64,000 bases of DNA, taken from NCBI GenBank assembly GCA_032622095.1, contig CP136069.1, positions 13,748,450-13,812,449 of the forward strand, written 5' to 3'. This stretch comes from Siphonodentalium dalli (lineage: Eukaryota > Mollusca > Scaphopoda > Gadilida > Siphonodentaliidae). The notes under the pieces were generated by a model. That model was not told the DNA's origin. It made no database searches and was given only the letters and a program-made list of their open reading frames with translations. The position numbers and the translations under genes were made by a program. Position 1 is the first letter of the stretch, and the number at the start of each line of letters is the position of its first letter. Shown here one piece after another: positions 39,434 to 50,940 of the stretch.

Positions 39434-39650
39434 TACAGTAATGCCCTAAGTAATCGACCTCTTAACCAAAGCAGAATTATGGGTAACTTTTCAGGATTTA
39501 GTCGGAAATATGACTTGTTGCCATTCATCGGAAAGCTCTCGGCGAGAGCTTTCCGATGAATGGCAACAAGCCATATTTCCGACTAAATCCTGAAAAGTTA
39601 CCCATAATTCTGCTGTGGTTAAGAGGTCGATTACTTAGGGCGTCACTGTA
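39434..39650. mobile_element. A-type MITE (A22), full length 217 bp
   Basis: TACAGTAATGCCCTAAGTAA to TTAGGGCGTCACTGTA. Matched arm variant GACCTCTTAACC / GGTTAAGAGGTC. Confidence 0.92.
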
Positions 39651-39741
39651 AATAAGTAGAATTACGTCCTTTTCTTTTTTATACCCAATCTCGAGTTAAA
39701 AAAAAATCTGTCACACTATTGGCATATAATATTTCAATTAA

Positions 39742-39977
39742 CCCTTTGAGTGCGAGGGGCCGATCTCATCGGCCCTAAACCTACAAAATAAGTCTGTTAA
39801 AGAATATAAGAATAAATTATTAAAATTGTAAAAAATTGTAAAAAAAATAAAAAATTGTTAGGCCAATGCATTCTCTTATATATGCGAGGCGACCTATGGT
39901 CGACTCGCATATATAAGAGAATGCATTGGCACAGGGTATACGGGTTGATACAAAAATCGACCTGGCACTCAAAGGGT
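39742..39977 (-). mobile_element. B2 piggyBac-like MITE, internally deleted
   Basis: TTAA at 39738-39741 and 39978-39981. Reverse orientation: CCCTTTGAGTGCGAGGGGCC, the GGGCCGATCTCATCGGCCC stem, then a jump to the linker and module (39861-39932), then GGGTATACGGGTTGATAC and GGCACTCAAAGGG. 236 bp, with ~200 bp of tail lost. Confidence 0.82.
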
Positions 39978-40181
39978 TAAACAAATTTCTGCCACGCTAT
40001 TGGCATATAATATTTCAATTAAATTTACAAATTAAAAAAATATAATACCCATGGCATGTATAAATGTGGGATTTCCCTAGTCTGAAATGCATTGACGGGA
40101 GAATAAGGCTGGGTATTTGCTTTCGTCAGCAGTTCGAATTATATGCAAAAAGAGGATAGTGTGGAAAACATGTGTTGAAAA

Positions 40182-41032
40182 GTTGAAACGAGAGGCCGAT
40201 CACGATCGGCAGATGTTTAACCCATACCTTGGCGATACCGATTAGCTATAACTGATAATTGGTCAAAGATATGATCACAGTGATACACATATCAGTACCT
40301 AACTTAAAATCAAAAGCTCAAATTATTTGTCTTAAGAAGAGGTTAAGGTAATTGGGGTGGGGAGGAGTCGTTTTAAATCTCATAACTCTGTCCCTATTCA
40401 ACCAATGACCTCTCATTGTGAGATCCAATTGTTTAGCCATTAATCAATTTGACAGATAGGACAAACAATTATCCAGCCAGCAGGTTCATCTTTACCTTCA
40501 TACAACCACCCCCTAGAGCTATGTAACATATGTCACCACTCAATTAATAACAGATTTCACTTGGAATGACATCTATTAAAGGTATTCGCATGTGCTCTGG
40601 ATATTGGATGTTCACATGGCAATTTATTGATATCATTATATTACATGCAACTATATTTTTTTTTTAACTCAATAATTTTTTTTATTATTATAAAAGTTTT
40701 TAAATATTTTTTATGTTAAATCGAGCGAGGAAATTCAATCTAAACAAATATGAAAAATCAAAATTTTAAATTTAAAAAAAAGAAAGAAGGGTCATAACTG
40801 CTTTAAGATAAATCGGATCGAACTCATATTCACTCGAACTGTATTTTGGGATGAGAAACCTATACACAAAATTTGGTTCCGATCAAATAGAAAATGTTAG
40901 AGATATCACATTATGCCTAAAGTGTCTAAGAACTGACAGACAGACAGATAGAGACGGACGGACAGACGAGTGGTCAATCTGGACATTGACACTATGTGTA
41001 CCATACTATGGTATAGGTACACATAAACAGTT
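40182..41032 (+). mobile_element. Helentron-like element with 3' hairpin
   Basis: Starts near GAAACGAGAGGCCGATCACG (hairpin GCCGATCACGATCGGC), identical over about 60 bp to 45361-45423. Holds the GGGTCATAACTGC, CGGATCGAACTCATATTC, CTGTATTTTGGG unit, a tract of ACAGACAG/GACGGACGG (40931-40968), then TGTGTACCATACTATGG...GTACACATAAA (40994-41028). The layout matches non-autonomous Helentrons. The ORF 40851-41084 is a repeat translation. Confidence 0.55.
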
Positions 41033-41594
41033 TTATCTCATGCAGAGTACAGGAAAAATACATCAAACTGGTGTGCCCCTTTAATATTTCAATTCACATT
41101 TGTAAACAATTGAAATCAATGTCGAAAAAGCTTTTGATTAATATATAGATAAAACAAACTAGACCTACAGTTCTAAGAGTGTTATGAACAATTATTTTGT
41201 TCCCATAGACTGATACAGAGCTCTCGTTTTTTAAAGTTTGAAAACCAAAGTTGTCTTCCCATGCAACCAACAAAATTCCAATGGTAATGCTTTTAAACAA
41301 TGAAACCAGATTATGCCTTTAAGGTGAAATTTAAATAACCATGAATATAAAATATAAACATTCCACCTATGATATGGCCAGAGATACTTATAGAGTATAA
41401 AGTATATCTGATATAGCCAACACAACTCCTAGCAGTTAATTAACTCAATACCAGTACAAGAGAGAGAGAACTTCATGGCATTGTAACTGGATAGTATCTC
41501 TTGTCTCCATAGCATTGTGAAACTGATTTATTAGATATTATCTAGACAGTGCCACCTGTGTATCTTTGATATATTTTAGCGATGAATAAAATAA
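41033..41594. other. Unassigned sequence
   Basis: No repeat copy or gene recognised; the ORFs at 41094-41300 and 41231-41425 are AT-rich and unsupported. Confidence 0.35.
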
Positions 41595-41900
41595 TCAAAG
41601 GGCCATAACTCCAGTAAATAGTACCGGATCAAACCCATATTCGAACTCGATCTGTATTTTGAGTTGAGAAACTCACATACAAAATTTGGTTCCTATCAGT
41701 TGAAAACTTGTTGAATTATCGAAGCATTCATGAATTCTATGTCAAAGGGCCATAACTCCATTAAAAAATATCGAATCAAACCCATATTCGAACTCGATAT
41801 GTATTTTGAGTTGAGCAACTCACATACCAAATTTGGTTATGGTCAGATAATTTCTTTTTGAGTTATGGCAGCATGCATAAATTCTAAGTTGAAACATAGC
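41595..41900. repeat. Two ~145-bp GGGCCATAACTCC units
   Basis: GGGCCATAACTCCA starts at 41602 and 41747; each unit continues with CATATTCGAACTCGAT, TGTATTTTGAGTTGAG and AAATTTGGTT. The same units occur at 42954, 46838, 47457, 47608 and 47758. Confidence 0.85.
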
Positions 41901-42087
41901 AGCTCTATTACAATTACCAACAGGACATTCATTGCCATTTTATATTGGTCTATATATTTATAAAATAGAAACTCATAAAAATTATGCAATCTTCATCATA
42001 AAATTTTTTTTGGAACATGAACATATTTGGGCATACCTCCCGCAAAAATCTCACGGATTGACATTTTCAAAACTTAACAGGTCTGGT

Positions 42088-43658
42088 ATAGACCTTGATA
42101 TTAAATATGATTGATAATGGTTGGATATAAAATATTTTAACACAGAATTATCAGATAACTAAAGGAGAGATATGAGAAGGGTCAAATTGAAAATATTAGA
42201 GTCATAACATTAGATTGCGTACAGTATACATGTACCTATGGTTAATTTTATTCTAAGCTGATCATTGGAAAGATACAATGTCTGTAACAGCAGAAATATT
42301 CAAGAATACCAGAACCATTATTATTATCCTGCAGCCCAAATGCAATAGAGGGAATTTCAAACCAAGATATTTCCTCAAATGATGAATATTCAATTGGTGG
42401 CTTATAGAAATTCTTAGTGAACCTGGCCCAAGGCGAAAGAGATAATTTAAAATCTGCCTATCAGATATCATGTGTCTATGGAATAGGTTAATTTTAATCA
42501 TGAAATACATGCAAGTGAAAAGTGGATCACAATCAACCTGGACATAGAATAGGAGAATGAACATATAATGTGTGGAGAGGGTTAATCATTTCCAATGACA
42601 TCATATGATGGAACTAATGTGTGGATTAATTTTTTTCTCAAGATAAGACAACAGTGTCTCTGTAAACACCAATTCTCTAAACAGCCATGCTCCAGAACAT
42701 CCTTCAGATGGACAATGGACTATTTGTATTAATGCCATGAACATGTTTCAACAGGTTGGGTTAAATTACTATTGCACACAAACTGGAGTAAATTATCATC
42801 AATCACTGTCAGCCTCTGGGAGCAGCAGTGGTTTGGCAAAGAGTATCCAGTGTCATTTTCTGATTCCAATAATGCAGAAGATTACTGTGTAAAGTTGTTT
42901 GTCTTAAATTCTCACAGGGCATATACAATAGGTAGTAAATTACTTGAATTATAAAGGGCCATAACTCTGTTAAAATATACCGGATCAAACTCAAATTCGA
43001 ACCTGATCTGTATTTCGGGGTGAGGACCACATGTACCAATTTTGGTGTAGATCAGATGAAAAATGTTTTGAGTCATAGCAGCTTGCATGAGTACTAAGTA
43101 AACATAAGAGTGAAAAGGGTTAACAAAACGATACCAAAATCGATACAGATAAAGAACGTGCTAACAAAGACCTAGGTAAGAAATATGAGGCAGATCATAA
43201 GCAAATTGTTTGACTTAGATGCATCAGATAGAATTTGTGAGTGGGGTTAATTATTTTCTAAATCGATCAACTGATCGATACCAAAAACTATACAGGTGAG
43301 GGGTGTGTCATCATAAACCTACATTTTAAATATGAACACAATCTGACAAAAAACACTTGGGTTATTGCATCGGATAGCACATGCCCATGTGTGGATGCAA
43401 AGTGTTAATAATTTCTAAACCGATCAACCGATCGATACCAAAAACTATACAGGTGAGGGGTGTGTCATTGTAAACATGCACATAAAATTTGAACATGATC
43501 CGATAAAAGATACTCCAGTAATCGAATCGGATAGCAAATGTCTACGGACAGACGGACGGACGGACAGACGGACAGACGGACAGACGGACGGACGAACGAC
43601 GGATGGTTGATCCGGACGTCAGCATTATGTGTACCATACATGGTATGGGTACACATAA
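42088..43658 (+). mobile_element. Helentron-like composite, copy 1 of a ~1.5-kb duplicated repeat
   Basis: From TATAGACCTTGATATTAA to a (ACGG/ACAG)n tract (43544-43592) and the hairpin TGTGTACCATACATGGTATGGGTACACATA (43628-43658, quoted in parts elsewhere). Contains repeated GATCGATACCAAAAACTATA units near 43272 and 43431, ~156 bp apart. Copy 2 begins at 45826. No intact Rep/helicase ORF. Confidence 0.55.
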
Positions 43659-43845
43659 AAAGTGTGGCTCGGATAGTAACTCATACATGGCAAAAGATGC
43701 GGGAAGGGTTGGGCTTCACTATACATTTATGATTTTGTGCAATTCATATGAGGCAAATTCAGTGGTGCACGGGGCCAAACGTTAACACTTGAGGCCTAGC
43801 TATGGAAAACATTTAGTTCCTTCTTATCAGGAACCAACTCTTCAA

Positions 43846-44633
43846 CAAGCCTTGAAATAGTGTGTCTGTCATTTGCAGAATGAGGTACCCAGAGGGTGAA
43901 TTTAGTGATGCTACCCCGCATAGCAGGCTAGCATCACCAAATTCACCCTCTGTGAACCTCATTCTGCTGAGGTGTAAGTGCCGAAAAGGATAAACATGGC
44001 AACCGTTTAGGAAGTCATGAATCAAGCGCTAGCAACTGATGACGCTTCCGGTGTCATTTCAACTTTTCCAAAATATGGGAACTCTTTGTTAACGTTCAAA
44101 ATTATCTATTTTGGCTATTCAACTTTACTTTGGTATGTACGTTCCAAATTTTTTCCAAATTTCTGTAAACCGCTCCTGGATCATGCCTCACAAATCTTGT
44201 ATCATGATGGACGTGGAAACCTGTATCTGTACAAATTGGGCAACAGAACCATAAACCGCCCCCATCTCTTTAATATGCTTTGCAGCTACGTTCCTTTTCC
44301 ATCATGATATACACACCCCCGTTTTATGCACATATCACATGAAAAATTATATTTATAGCGACAGAATTATTAGTCATTTTACTATTCTATATCCTTTGTT
44401 GACTTATAGATAGCCGAGGGTTCGCCCTCGGTTACCAGTCGATCCTTCATACTAGTATTTTCCTGCTAGTCCGTGGGGTCGGTGTGGTGCTATCCACCCA
44501 GTTTGTAGTTACTAGGTCTTGACATCACCTTTGCCATTTGGCATAAACCATAAAACATAGCGGGCTAGCATCATTAAATTCACCCTCTGGGGACCTCATT
44601 CTGCAAATGACTGACACCCTATTTAAAGGCTTG
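43846..44633. mobile_element. C element with perfect 8-bp duplication, split by an insertion
   Basis: CTCTTCAA at 43838-43845 and 44634-44641. Left part CAAGCCTTGAAATAGTG to TCTGCTGAGGTGTAAG (43978); right part AGCGGGCTAGCATC (about 44560) to CTATTTAAAGGCTTG. About 580 bp of unrelated DNA, including repeat L, has replaced or entered the middle. Confidence 0.88.
43980..44558. mobile_element. Insertion in C, carrying repeat L
   Basis: Contains repeat L at 44236-44415 with the stem CCGAGGGTTCGCCCTCGG (44413-44430). A 96-codon ORF (44017-44307) has no recognisable motif. Boundaries are inferred from where C sequence stops and resumes; ends not defined. Confidence 0.5.
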
Positions 44634-44776
44634 CTCTTCAATTCTCAAAGCTATTCAACTTAAGATTTTTGAAATCTTTTAGCTTATATTAGATTTACAA
44701 TGTTACAGAAAATAGTATACCATTATGTGTATATAAACTGTATGTATAACATAAGTAAAATTTCTATATAATATAA

Positions 44777-45097
44777 GGGGCCTCGCCTCGGTGGCTCAAT
44801 CGGTTAGGGGTAAAACTCCAAGCCGTTTCGCCTTCCAGCGCTGGCGATAAGGGTTCAAATCCACATGTTTCCATCGTGGACTTTGTAACTCGAAATCGTT
44901 ATCTGGGAAAGTTGCCAGTTACTTGCCGATGGCCGGTGGTTTGCCGCACATGGTCGACGAGTTTATCAGCCATTGAAATCACTGTTAGATTAGCCGTAAG
45001 TGTGCGGATTTCCTCCACCATTAAAACTGGCAATGTCGTGATATGGCCTTAGTGGCTAAAGCGACATAAAACCCCAATCAATCAATCAATCAATCAA
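44777..45097 (+). mobile_element. tRNA-derived SINE with 14-bp target duplication
   Basis: TCTATATAATATAA stands at 44763-44776 and again at 45098-45111. The head is tRNA-like with box A GTGGCTCAATCGGTTAGGG (44791) and box B GGGTTCAAATCC (44850). The middle has CCGGTGGTTTGCC, TTTCCTCCACC and ACTGGCAATGTCGTG; the tail is ACCCC followed by (AATC)n. Pol III promoter boxes, simple tail and long duplication are classic for LINE-mobilised SINEs. Confidence 0.93.
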
Positions 45098-45111
45098 TCT
45101 ATATAATATAA

Positions 45112-45360
45112 TGCGATATTATATTATAATTTATTTATTTTCTGCACCTCAAATTTGATATATGGTCAGTGATGCCTGGTTCGAACAAGAATTCACCAGC
45201 ACAAATGTACAGTAACACCTTAAACAAGAGGTACGCTGTCGCGTGGCATTTGCCGAGGAGGTCTATATGACCATTCCAAAAGAAGTTCGTACTAGAAATT
45301 CCAGAAACCCAAAAACAAACGATCCAGAAACCCAAAAACAAGCAAAAATTCAAATTTTCT
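45112..45360. other. Unassigned; 21-bp direct repeat at 45296-45342
   Basis: CCAGAAACCCAAAAACAA occurs twice. No gene supported. Confidence 0.4.
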
Positions 45361-47898
45361 AAGTTGAAACGAGAGGCCGATCACGATCGGCAGATGTTTA
45401 ACCCATACCTTGGCGATAGCGATCTTTTTATGAGTGCAAGAATTTCAACAATTCACAGCGTACTATTATTTATTAGTTTCATAGTGGAATCAGACATATT
45501 GAGCAACTTGCTCATTTAAACACAATAGGAAGATGGATATGACATTCGATTTCAACCTATTCGGTCACTCCAACAGAGATATATGTATGTGTGATAGATT
45601 GATAAAGATAATTATACCCAAACACAGTCAGACAGATGCACCATAGCTGTTAAAGATATAATTGTTACAATATTAACATCATAATAACTCTATTTATTTA
45701 ATTCTTACAATGGAACCTGAGTCATAACAGATTATGTTGTTGTGTTAGCTGCATAGTAAAAGTTATGGGATGATTGAGATTAGAGACCAACAAACACCTG
45801 AACATCTATATAAGTGAGGGGTGTATAGACCTTGATATTAAATATGATTGATAATGGTTGGATATAAAATATTTTAATACAGAATTATCAGATAACTAAA
45901 GGAGAGATATGAGAAGGGTCAAATTGAAAATATTAGAGTCATAACATTGGATCGCGTACAGTATACATGTACCTATGGTTAATTTTATTCTAAGCTGATC
46001 ATTGGAAAGATACAATGTCTGTAACAGCAGAAATATTATTAAATATTGGGTTAATATTCTCAAAACCATTCAATCAATACCAAAATCTATACACATGAAG
46101 AATGTATCACAATCAACCTGAATGAGATTATAAAAGTGATTGGGTGAAAAATATTTGACCAATAAGTCAGCTTCAAGAATACCAGAACCATTATTATTAT
46201 CCTGCAGCCCAAATGCAATAGAGGGAATTTCAAAATAAGATATATCCTCAAATGATGAATATTCAATTGGTGGCTTATAATTAATAGAAATTCTTAGTGA
46301 ACCTGGCCTAAGGCGAAAGAGATAATTTAAAATCTGCGTATCAGATATGATGTGTCTATGGAATAGGTTAATTTTAATCCTGAAATACATGCAAGTGAAA
46401 AGTGGATCACGATCAACCTGGACATAGAATAGGAGAATGCACATATGATGTGTGGAGAGTGTTAATCATTTTCAATGACATCATATGATGGAACTAATGT
46501 GTGGATAAATTGTTTTCTCAAGATAAGACAACAGTGTCTCTGTAAACAACAATTCTCTAAACAGCCATGCTCCAGAAAATCCTTCACATGGACAATGACT
46601 ATTTGTATTAATGCCATGAACATGTTTCAACAGGTTGGGTTAAATTACTATTGCACACAAACTGGAGTAAAGTATCATCAATCACTTAAATTTGACAGCT
46701 CTGGGAGCAGCAGTGGTTTAGCAAAGAGTATCCAGTGTCATTTTCTGATCCCAATAAAGCAGATTACTGTGTAAAGTTGTTTGTCTTAAATTCTCACAGG
46801 GCATATACAATAGGTAGTAAATTACTTGAATTATAAAGGGCCATAACTCTGTTAAAATATATCGGATCAAACCCAAATTTGAACTTGATCTGTATTTCGG
46901 GGTGAGGACCACATGTACCAAATTTGGTGTAGATCAGATGAAAAATGTTTTGAGTTCTAAGTAAACATAAGTTTGAAAAGGGTTAATTAAACGATACCAA
47001 AAACCATACAGATAAAGAACGTGCTAAGAAAAACCTTGGTAAGAAATATGAGGCATATCAGAAGAAAACAGTTTGACTTAGATGGATCAGATAGCATTTG
47101 TGTGCAGGGTTAATTATTTTCTAAACCGATCAACCGATCGATACCAAAAACTATACAGGTGAGGGGTGTGTCATTATAAACCTACATATCAAATATGAAA
47201 ACAATCGGACAAAAAATAATTTGGTTACAGCATCGGATAGCTCATGCCTATGTGCGGATGCAAAGTGTTAATAATTTCTAAACCGTTTGATCGATACCAA
47301 AAACTATACAGGTGAGGAGTGTGTCATCATAAACATGGGAGTAAAAAATAACTCTAATTCCCATAATACAGATTTACTGCTCTCAGAGCTAAACTGATAC
47401 CACTGGTAATTAATTGTAGACTGCTATGGTTATCTGTTCAATTCTTAGTTGAAAAAGGGCCATAACTCTGGTATAAAATGTTGGATATAACCCATATTCA
47501 AACTCGATCTGTATTTTGAGTTGAGAAACTCGCATACCAAATTTGGTTCCGATCAGATAAAAAACAATTTGAGTTATGGCAGCATGCATGAATTCTAAGT
47601 CGAAAAAGGGCCATAACTCCATTGAAAAATATCGGATCAAACCCATATTCGAACTCGATCTGTATTTTGGTCCGAGAAACTTGCATACCAAATTTGATTC
47701 TGATCAGATAAATTTTTTTTGAGTTATGGTAGCATGCATGAATTCTAAGTCGAAAAAGGGCCATAACTCCGTGAAAAAAACTCGGATCGAACCCATATTC
47801 GAACTCGATCTGTATTTGGTGCTGACAAATTCATATACAAAATTTGGTTCCGATCAGATATAAAATGTTCGAGTTATCGCACCATGTGTAAAGTGTCT

Positions 47899-47964
<66 letters not shown>

Positions 47965-48047
47965 GGACGGACGGACGGACTAACGACGAGTGGTCAATCC
48001 GGGCAACGACACTATGTTTACCATACTATGGTATGGGTAAACATAAA
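45361..48047 (+). mobile_element. Helentron-like composite, copy 2, with 5' module and 3' hairpin
   Basis: Begins with the GCCGATCACGATCGGC module as at 40182. From 45826 it parallels 42088 onward, with an extra ~135 bp at about 46033-46168. Later come three ~150-bp GGGCCATAACTC units (47457, 47608, 47758), a long (ACAG)n/(ACGG)n tract (47901-47979) and the hairpin TGTTTACCATAC...GGTAAACA (48015-48046). No helicase coding; listed ORFs are repeat translations. Confidence 0.55.
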
Positions 48048-48048
48048 A

Positions 48049-48417
48049 AGGGCCATAACTCTGGCAAAAATCATCAGATCATACCCAATTTCGCACTTGA
48101 CATGTATTTTCATATAACTAATCAACAAAAATACGGGATTTGCAATCGTACCACCAAAGTTCATGCTATCATCTGGAAACCCCAAAAAAACAAGAGAAAA
48201 ACTGAATTTTCTAAGTAAAAAAAGGGCCATAACTCTGGTGAAAATGGGTGGACGAAACCCGCGCTATGCATGTAGCTGTTCCCCCATGCTGCTCTATCAC
48301 CATACCAAATATCAGCTAAATCTGCTCAGCGGTTGCTGAACAATAATGCAAAATGTTTGTACGGACGTTCGGACCCGTAGACGTCAACTATATACCCGCC
48401 GACTTCAAGTCGGGGGC
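48049..48417 (+). mobile_element. Second Helentron-like tail with CCCGCCGACTTCAAGTCGGGGG hairpin
   Basis: GGGCCATAACTCTGG units at 48052 and 48225, GGTGGACGAAACC, CAGCGGTTGCTGAAC, then ACGGACGTTCGGACC and a hairpin at 48396-48416 (CCGACTTCAAGTCGG) followed by GGCATAATAA. The end matches the style of 58728-58736 (GGGGGTATAATAA). Confidence 0.55.
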
Positions 48418-48948
48418 ATAATAATTGACTCCACAGCAGAATTATGGGTAATTTTTCAGGATTTAGTCGGAAATATGGCTTGCTCTCACCAAGGCGCAAA
48501 ATAATTATTTTTCACTGACTGTAAAAATGGCAGGTACCAAATGGATGATGTTGGTCATTTCAAAATGATACCTATCAAAATTCAGATGTATATACTTCAC
48601 AAATGACATAATTATATTCACTCTGAATTGAACTGAAATTAAAAAGAACTATTCTATTTGGCCAGTAATGGCTCCTTGGACATACCCAAAAACATACAGA
48701 TTATAATATTAAAAAATTTGCATCAGACAAAATGTCCGAAAGATACAGAAGTGCACTGGACATAAGCAATTTTTCTTCGGACAATGACCGTGACCAGCCA
48801 CTTTATTATTTAGAGCCTCAATTGGCTCTCACTGAGAGCTTTCCAATGAATGGCAATTAACAATTAAGCCATATTTCCAACTAAATCCTGAAAAGTTACC
48901 GATAATTCTGCGGTGGTTAAGGAGTCGATTATTTATGGCATTACAGTA
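48418..48948. mobile_element. A-type MITE (A23) hosting an F element
   Basis: ATAATTGACTCC, CAGCAGAATTATGG on the left (terminal TACAGTAATGC lost); right arm ends TTATGGCATTACAGTA. The F insertion is at the centre. Confidence 0.75.
48490..48824. mobile_element. F element inside A23, 8-bp duplication
   Basis: GCTCTCAC at 48482-48489 and 48825-48832. Ends CAAGGCGCAAAATAATT and ATTATTTAGAGCCTCAATTG; inside GGTACCAAATGGATGATG, GGCTCCTTGGACATACCC, GACAAAATGTCCG. A second F is at 52333. The 8-bp duplication fits hAT-like. Confidence 0.75.
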
Positions 48949-49021
48949 CTGTAAACAAACATCATCTTTCATTTGTGATCGATCAGGCCGCATGGTATTG
49001 TAACTTGTCTATTTTCATGGA

Positions 49022-49176
49022 TACAGTAAATGCCCTAAGTAATTGACTCCTTAACAGCAGCAGAATTATGGGAAATTTTTCAGGATTTAGTTGGAAATAT
49101 GGCTTCCTGCCATTCATTGGAAAGCTCTCCATAATTTGCTGTGGTTAAGGAGACGATTATTTAGGGCATTACTGTA
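49022..49176. mobile_element. A-type MITE (A24), right stem shortened
   Basis: TACAGTAAATGCCCTAAGT to TTAGGGCATTACTGTA. The right arm begins only at CCATAATTTGCTG. 155 bp. Confidence 0.8.
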
Positions 49177-49485
49177 TAAAACATGATTTCTAAATCACTA
49201 AATCGGGATGGCGTTGTAATTACCTAGGTGCGTAGCTGAAATATCCAATCGGACATTTCCCCTCCCCATATAACTTCTGGATCCCCCCCCCCATTTCACC
49301 TAGTCTGGATGTATGATGTATATTGTATATGGCAGCAATGCACATGTCCCTCCTTAGATTAGTCACACATTGATGGCCTAGCCTGAATGCTTGCAACATG
49401 CTGTCTGGGTGGGTGACTAATAAAGAAAACACAGTGATCTGTGGTGAATGTTATCAATAAGGCATGTAATTAGTGCATTAAGGAC
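49177..49485. repeat. Unassigned, then low-copy repeat shared with 37390-37483
   Basis: GCTTGCAACATGCTGTCTGG and CTAATAAAGAAAACACAG at 49389-49433 match 37415-37465. A C9 run lies at about 49283. No gene. Confidence 0.5.
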
Positions 49486-49739
49486 CAAACTTTGAAATAG
49501 TGTGTCTGTCATTTGCAGAATGAGGTCCCCAGAGGGTGAATTTAGTGATGCTACCCCACATAGCGGGCTAGCATCACCAAATTCACCCTCTGGGAACCTC
49601 ATTCTGCTGAGTTGTAAGCAGAATGAGGTCCCCAGAGGGTGAATTTGGTGATGCTAGCCCGCTATGCGGGGTAGCATAACTAAATTCACCCTCTGGGGAC
49701 CTCATTCTGCAAATGACAGACACACTATTTCAAGGATTG
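49486..49739. mobile_element. C element with 8-bp duplication
   Basis: TTAAGGAC (49478-49485) and TTGAGGAC (49740-49747). CAAACTTTGAAATAGTG to CACTATTTCAAGGATTG; two fold-backs separated by TGAGTTGTAAGCAG. 254 bp. Confidence 0.9.
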
Positions 49740-49747
49740 TTGAGGAC

Positions 49748-50538
49748 AACACAATGAACAGTATGAGTACATTGTGGCATTCAATATCAAAGAAAGAATT
49801 GCTGTAAGGGAATTACAGGTTGTTTCTTTCTAATGTGAATTATTAATGGAAATGTGGTCATTGGGTGACTGGGGGGGGTAAGAAAGAGGGAATGACAGAG
49901 AAGAGGTGGGGAGGAGATATAGAGAAGGCCTATGGGTTTTGGATGCTTATCATAGATGAAATTGAGAGGAGAAATGTTCAACTTAGAAATTTCAGAACAC
50001 GCAGCACAGGATACATAACTTAGGCCAAAAAATTAAAATACCTGTGTTTAGGGTTTCCCTACCTACCCTAGAAAAACTTTTTATTGGACTGTATAGACAC
50101 AGATAAATTTTTGTTCTCAGTGGGAATGGCATCGAAAGGTATCTTACCCCATGTTCAAACCTCTCCTATTAAAAAGATATAGAAGTTTTGTTAATCTAGC
50201 GCTCTGATTATAATTCAAGATTAACAATATTTAGTATTGAACCTTTCAATTAATCTGAATTGTGAAGCTTTCTAGAATGAATTGTCAATGACCCAATGGA
50301 ATTCAGAAGAAAACAAATTCCCTACCTATTAAGTACCCTAATTATTTTGGACCATGTGGCCCTAAACACAGGTATTATTTTTGTTGGCCTTAATATCAAG
50401 AAAACAGTGAATTAATAAAACATGTGGTTATTATATCCAGATTGCTGATTGAATAATACCAGTACATTGTGCCATTCAATTTCCAAGAACAAATTGCTAC
50501 AAGGGAATTGTATGTTAATTATTTCTAACATCAATTGT
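49748..50538. repeat. Low-copy direct repeat, otherwise unassigned
   Basis: TACATTGTGGCATTCAAT, GAATTGCTGTAAGGGAATT and TTAATGGAAATGTGGT (49768-49860) recur at 50462-50555. Between them, no gene or repeat recognised. Confidence 0.55.
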
Positions 50539-50615
50539 TAATGGAAATGTGGTACATGTAATTGGGTGGCTGGGTGGGATAGGGGCAAAAGATTTTCCTG
50601 TTGAGATACTTTTAA

Positions 50616-50936
50616 CCCTTCCATATCTGGAGCTGCCTGAAGTTTTGCGAAAACCCTGTGCCAATGCATTCTCTTATATATGCGAGTCGACCATAGGTCG
50701 CCTAGCATATATAAGAGAATGCATTGGCCTATCTTTTTTTTTCATTATCAAATTTTATAATTTTTTCTTACATTCTTTAAAAAAAAATTATAATTTTTTT
50801 CATTTTCTTACATTTTTTAACAATTATAAAAAATAGTATAAAATTTGTTAGGCCAATGCATTCTCTTATATATGCGAGGCGACCTATGGTCGACTCGCAT
50901 ATATAAGAGAATGCATTGGCACAGGGTTTTCATGAA
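50616..50936. mobile_element. B3-type ends around a B1-type core
   Basis: TTAA at 50612-50615, CCCTTCCATATCTGGAGC, GCGAAAACCCTGTG, then two fold-backs with the B1/B2 centre GTCGACCATAGGTCGCC (50660-50728 and 50852-50924) in place of the usual B3 centre. Right end only GGGTTTTCATGAACC. A recombinant of two subfamilies. Confidence 0.7.
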
Positions 50937-50940
50937 CCTA

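Noticed and set aside
43544-43592. Simple microsatellite as an independent feature
   Set aside because: The (ACGG/ACAG)n tract is always followed by the same hairpin, so it is part of the Helentron-like tail.
44017-44307. 96-codon ORF as a transposase fragment
   Set aside because: No catalytic or zinc-binding pattern is visible, and repeat L at 35590 does not preserve the frame.
44791-44865. tRNA gene
   Set aside because: Box A and B are present but spacing and the downstream body, tail and 14-bp duplication show a SINE head, not a tRNA gene.
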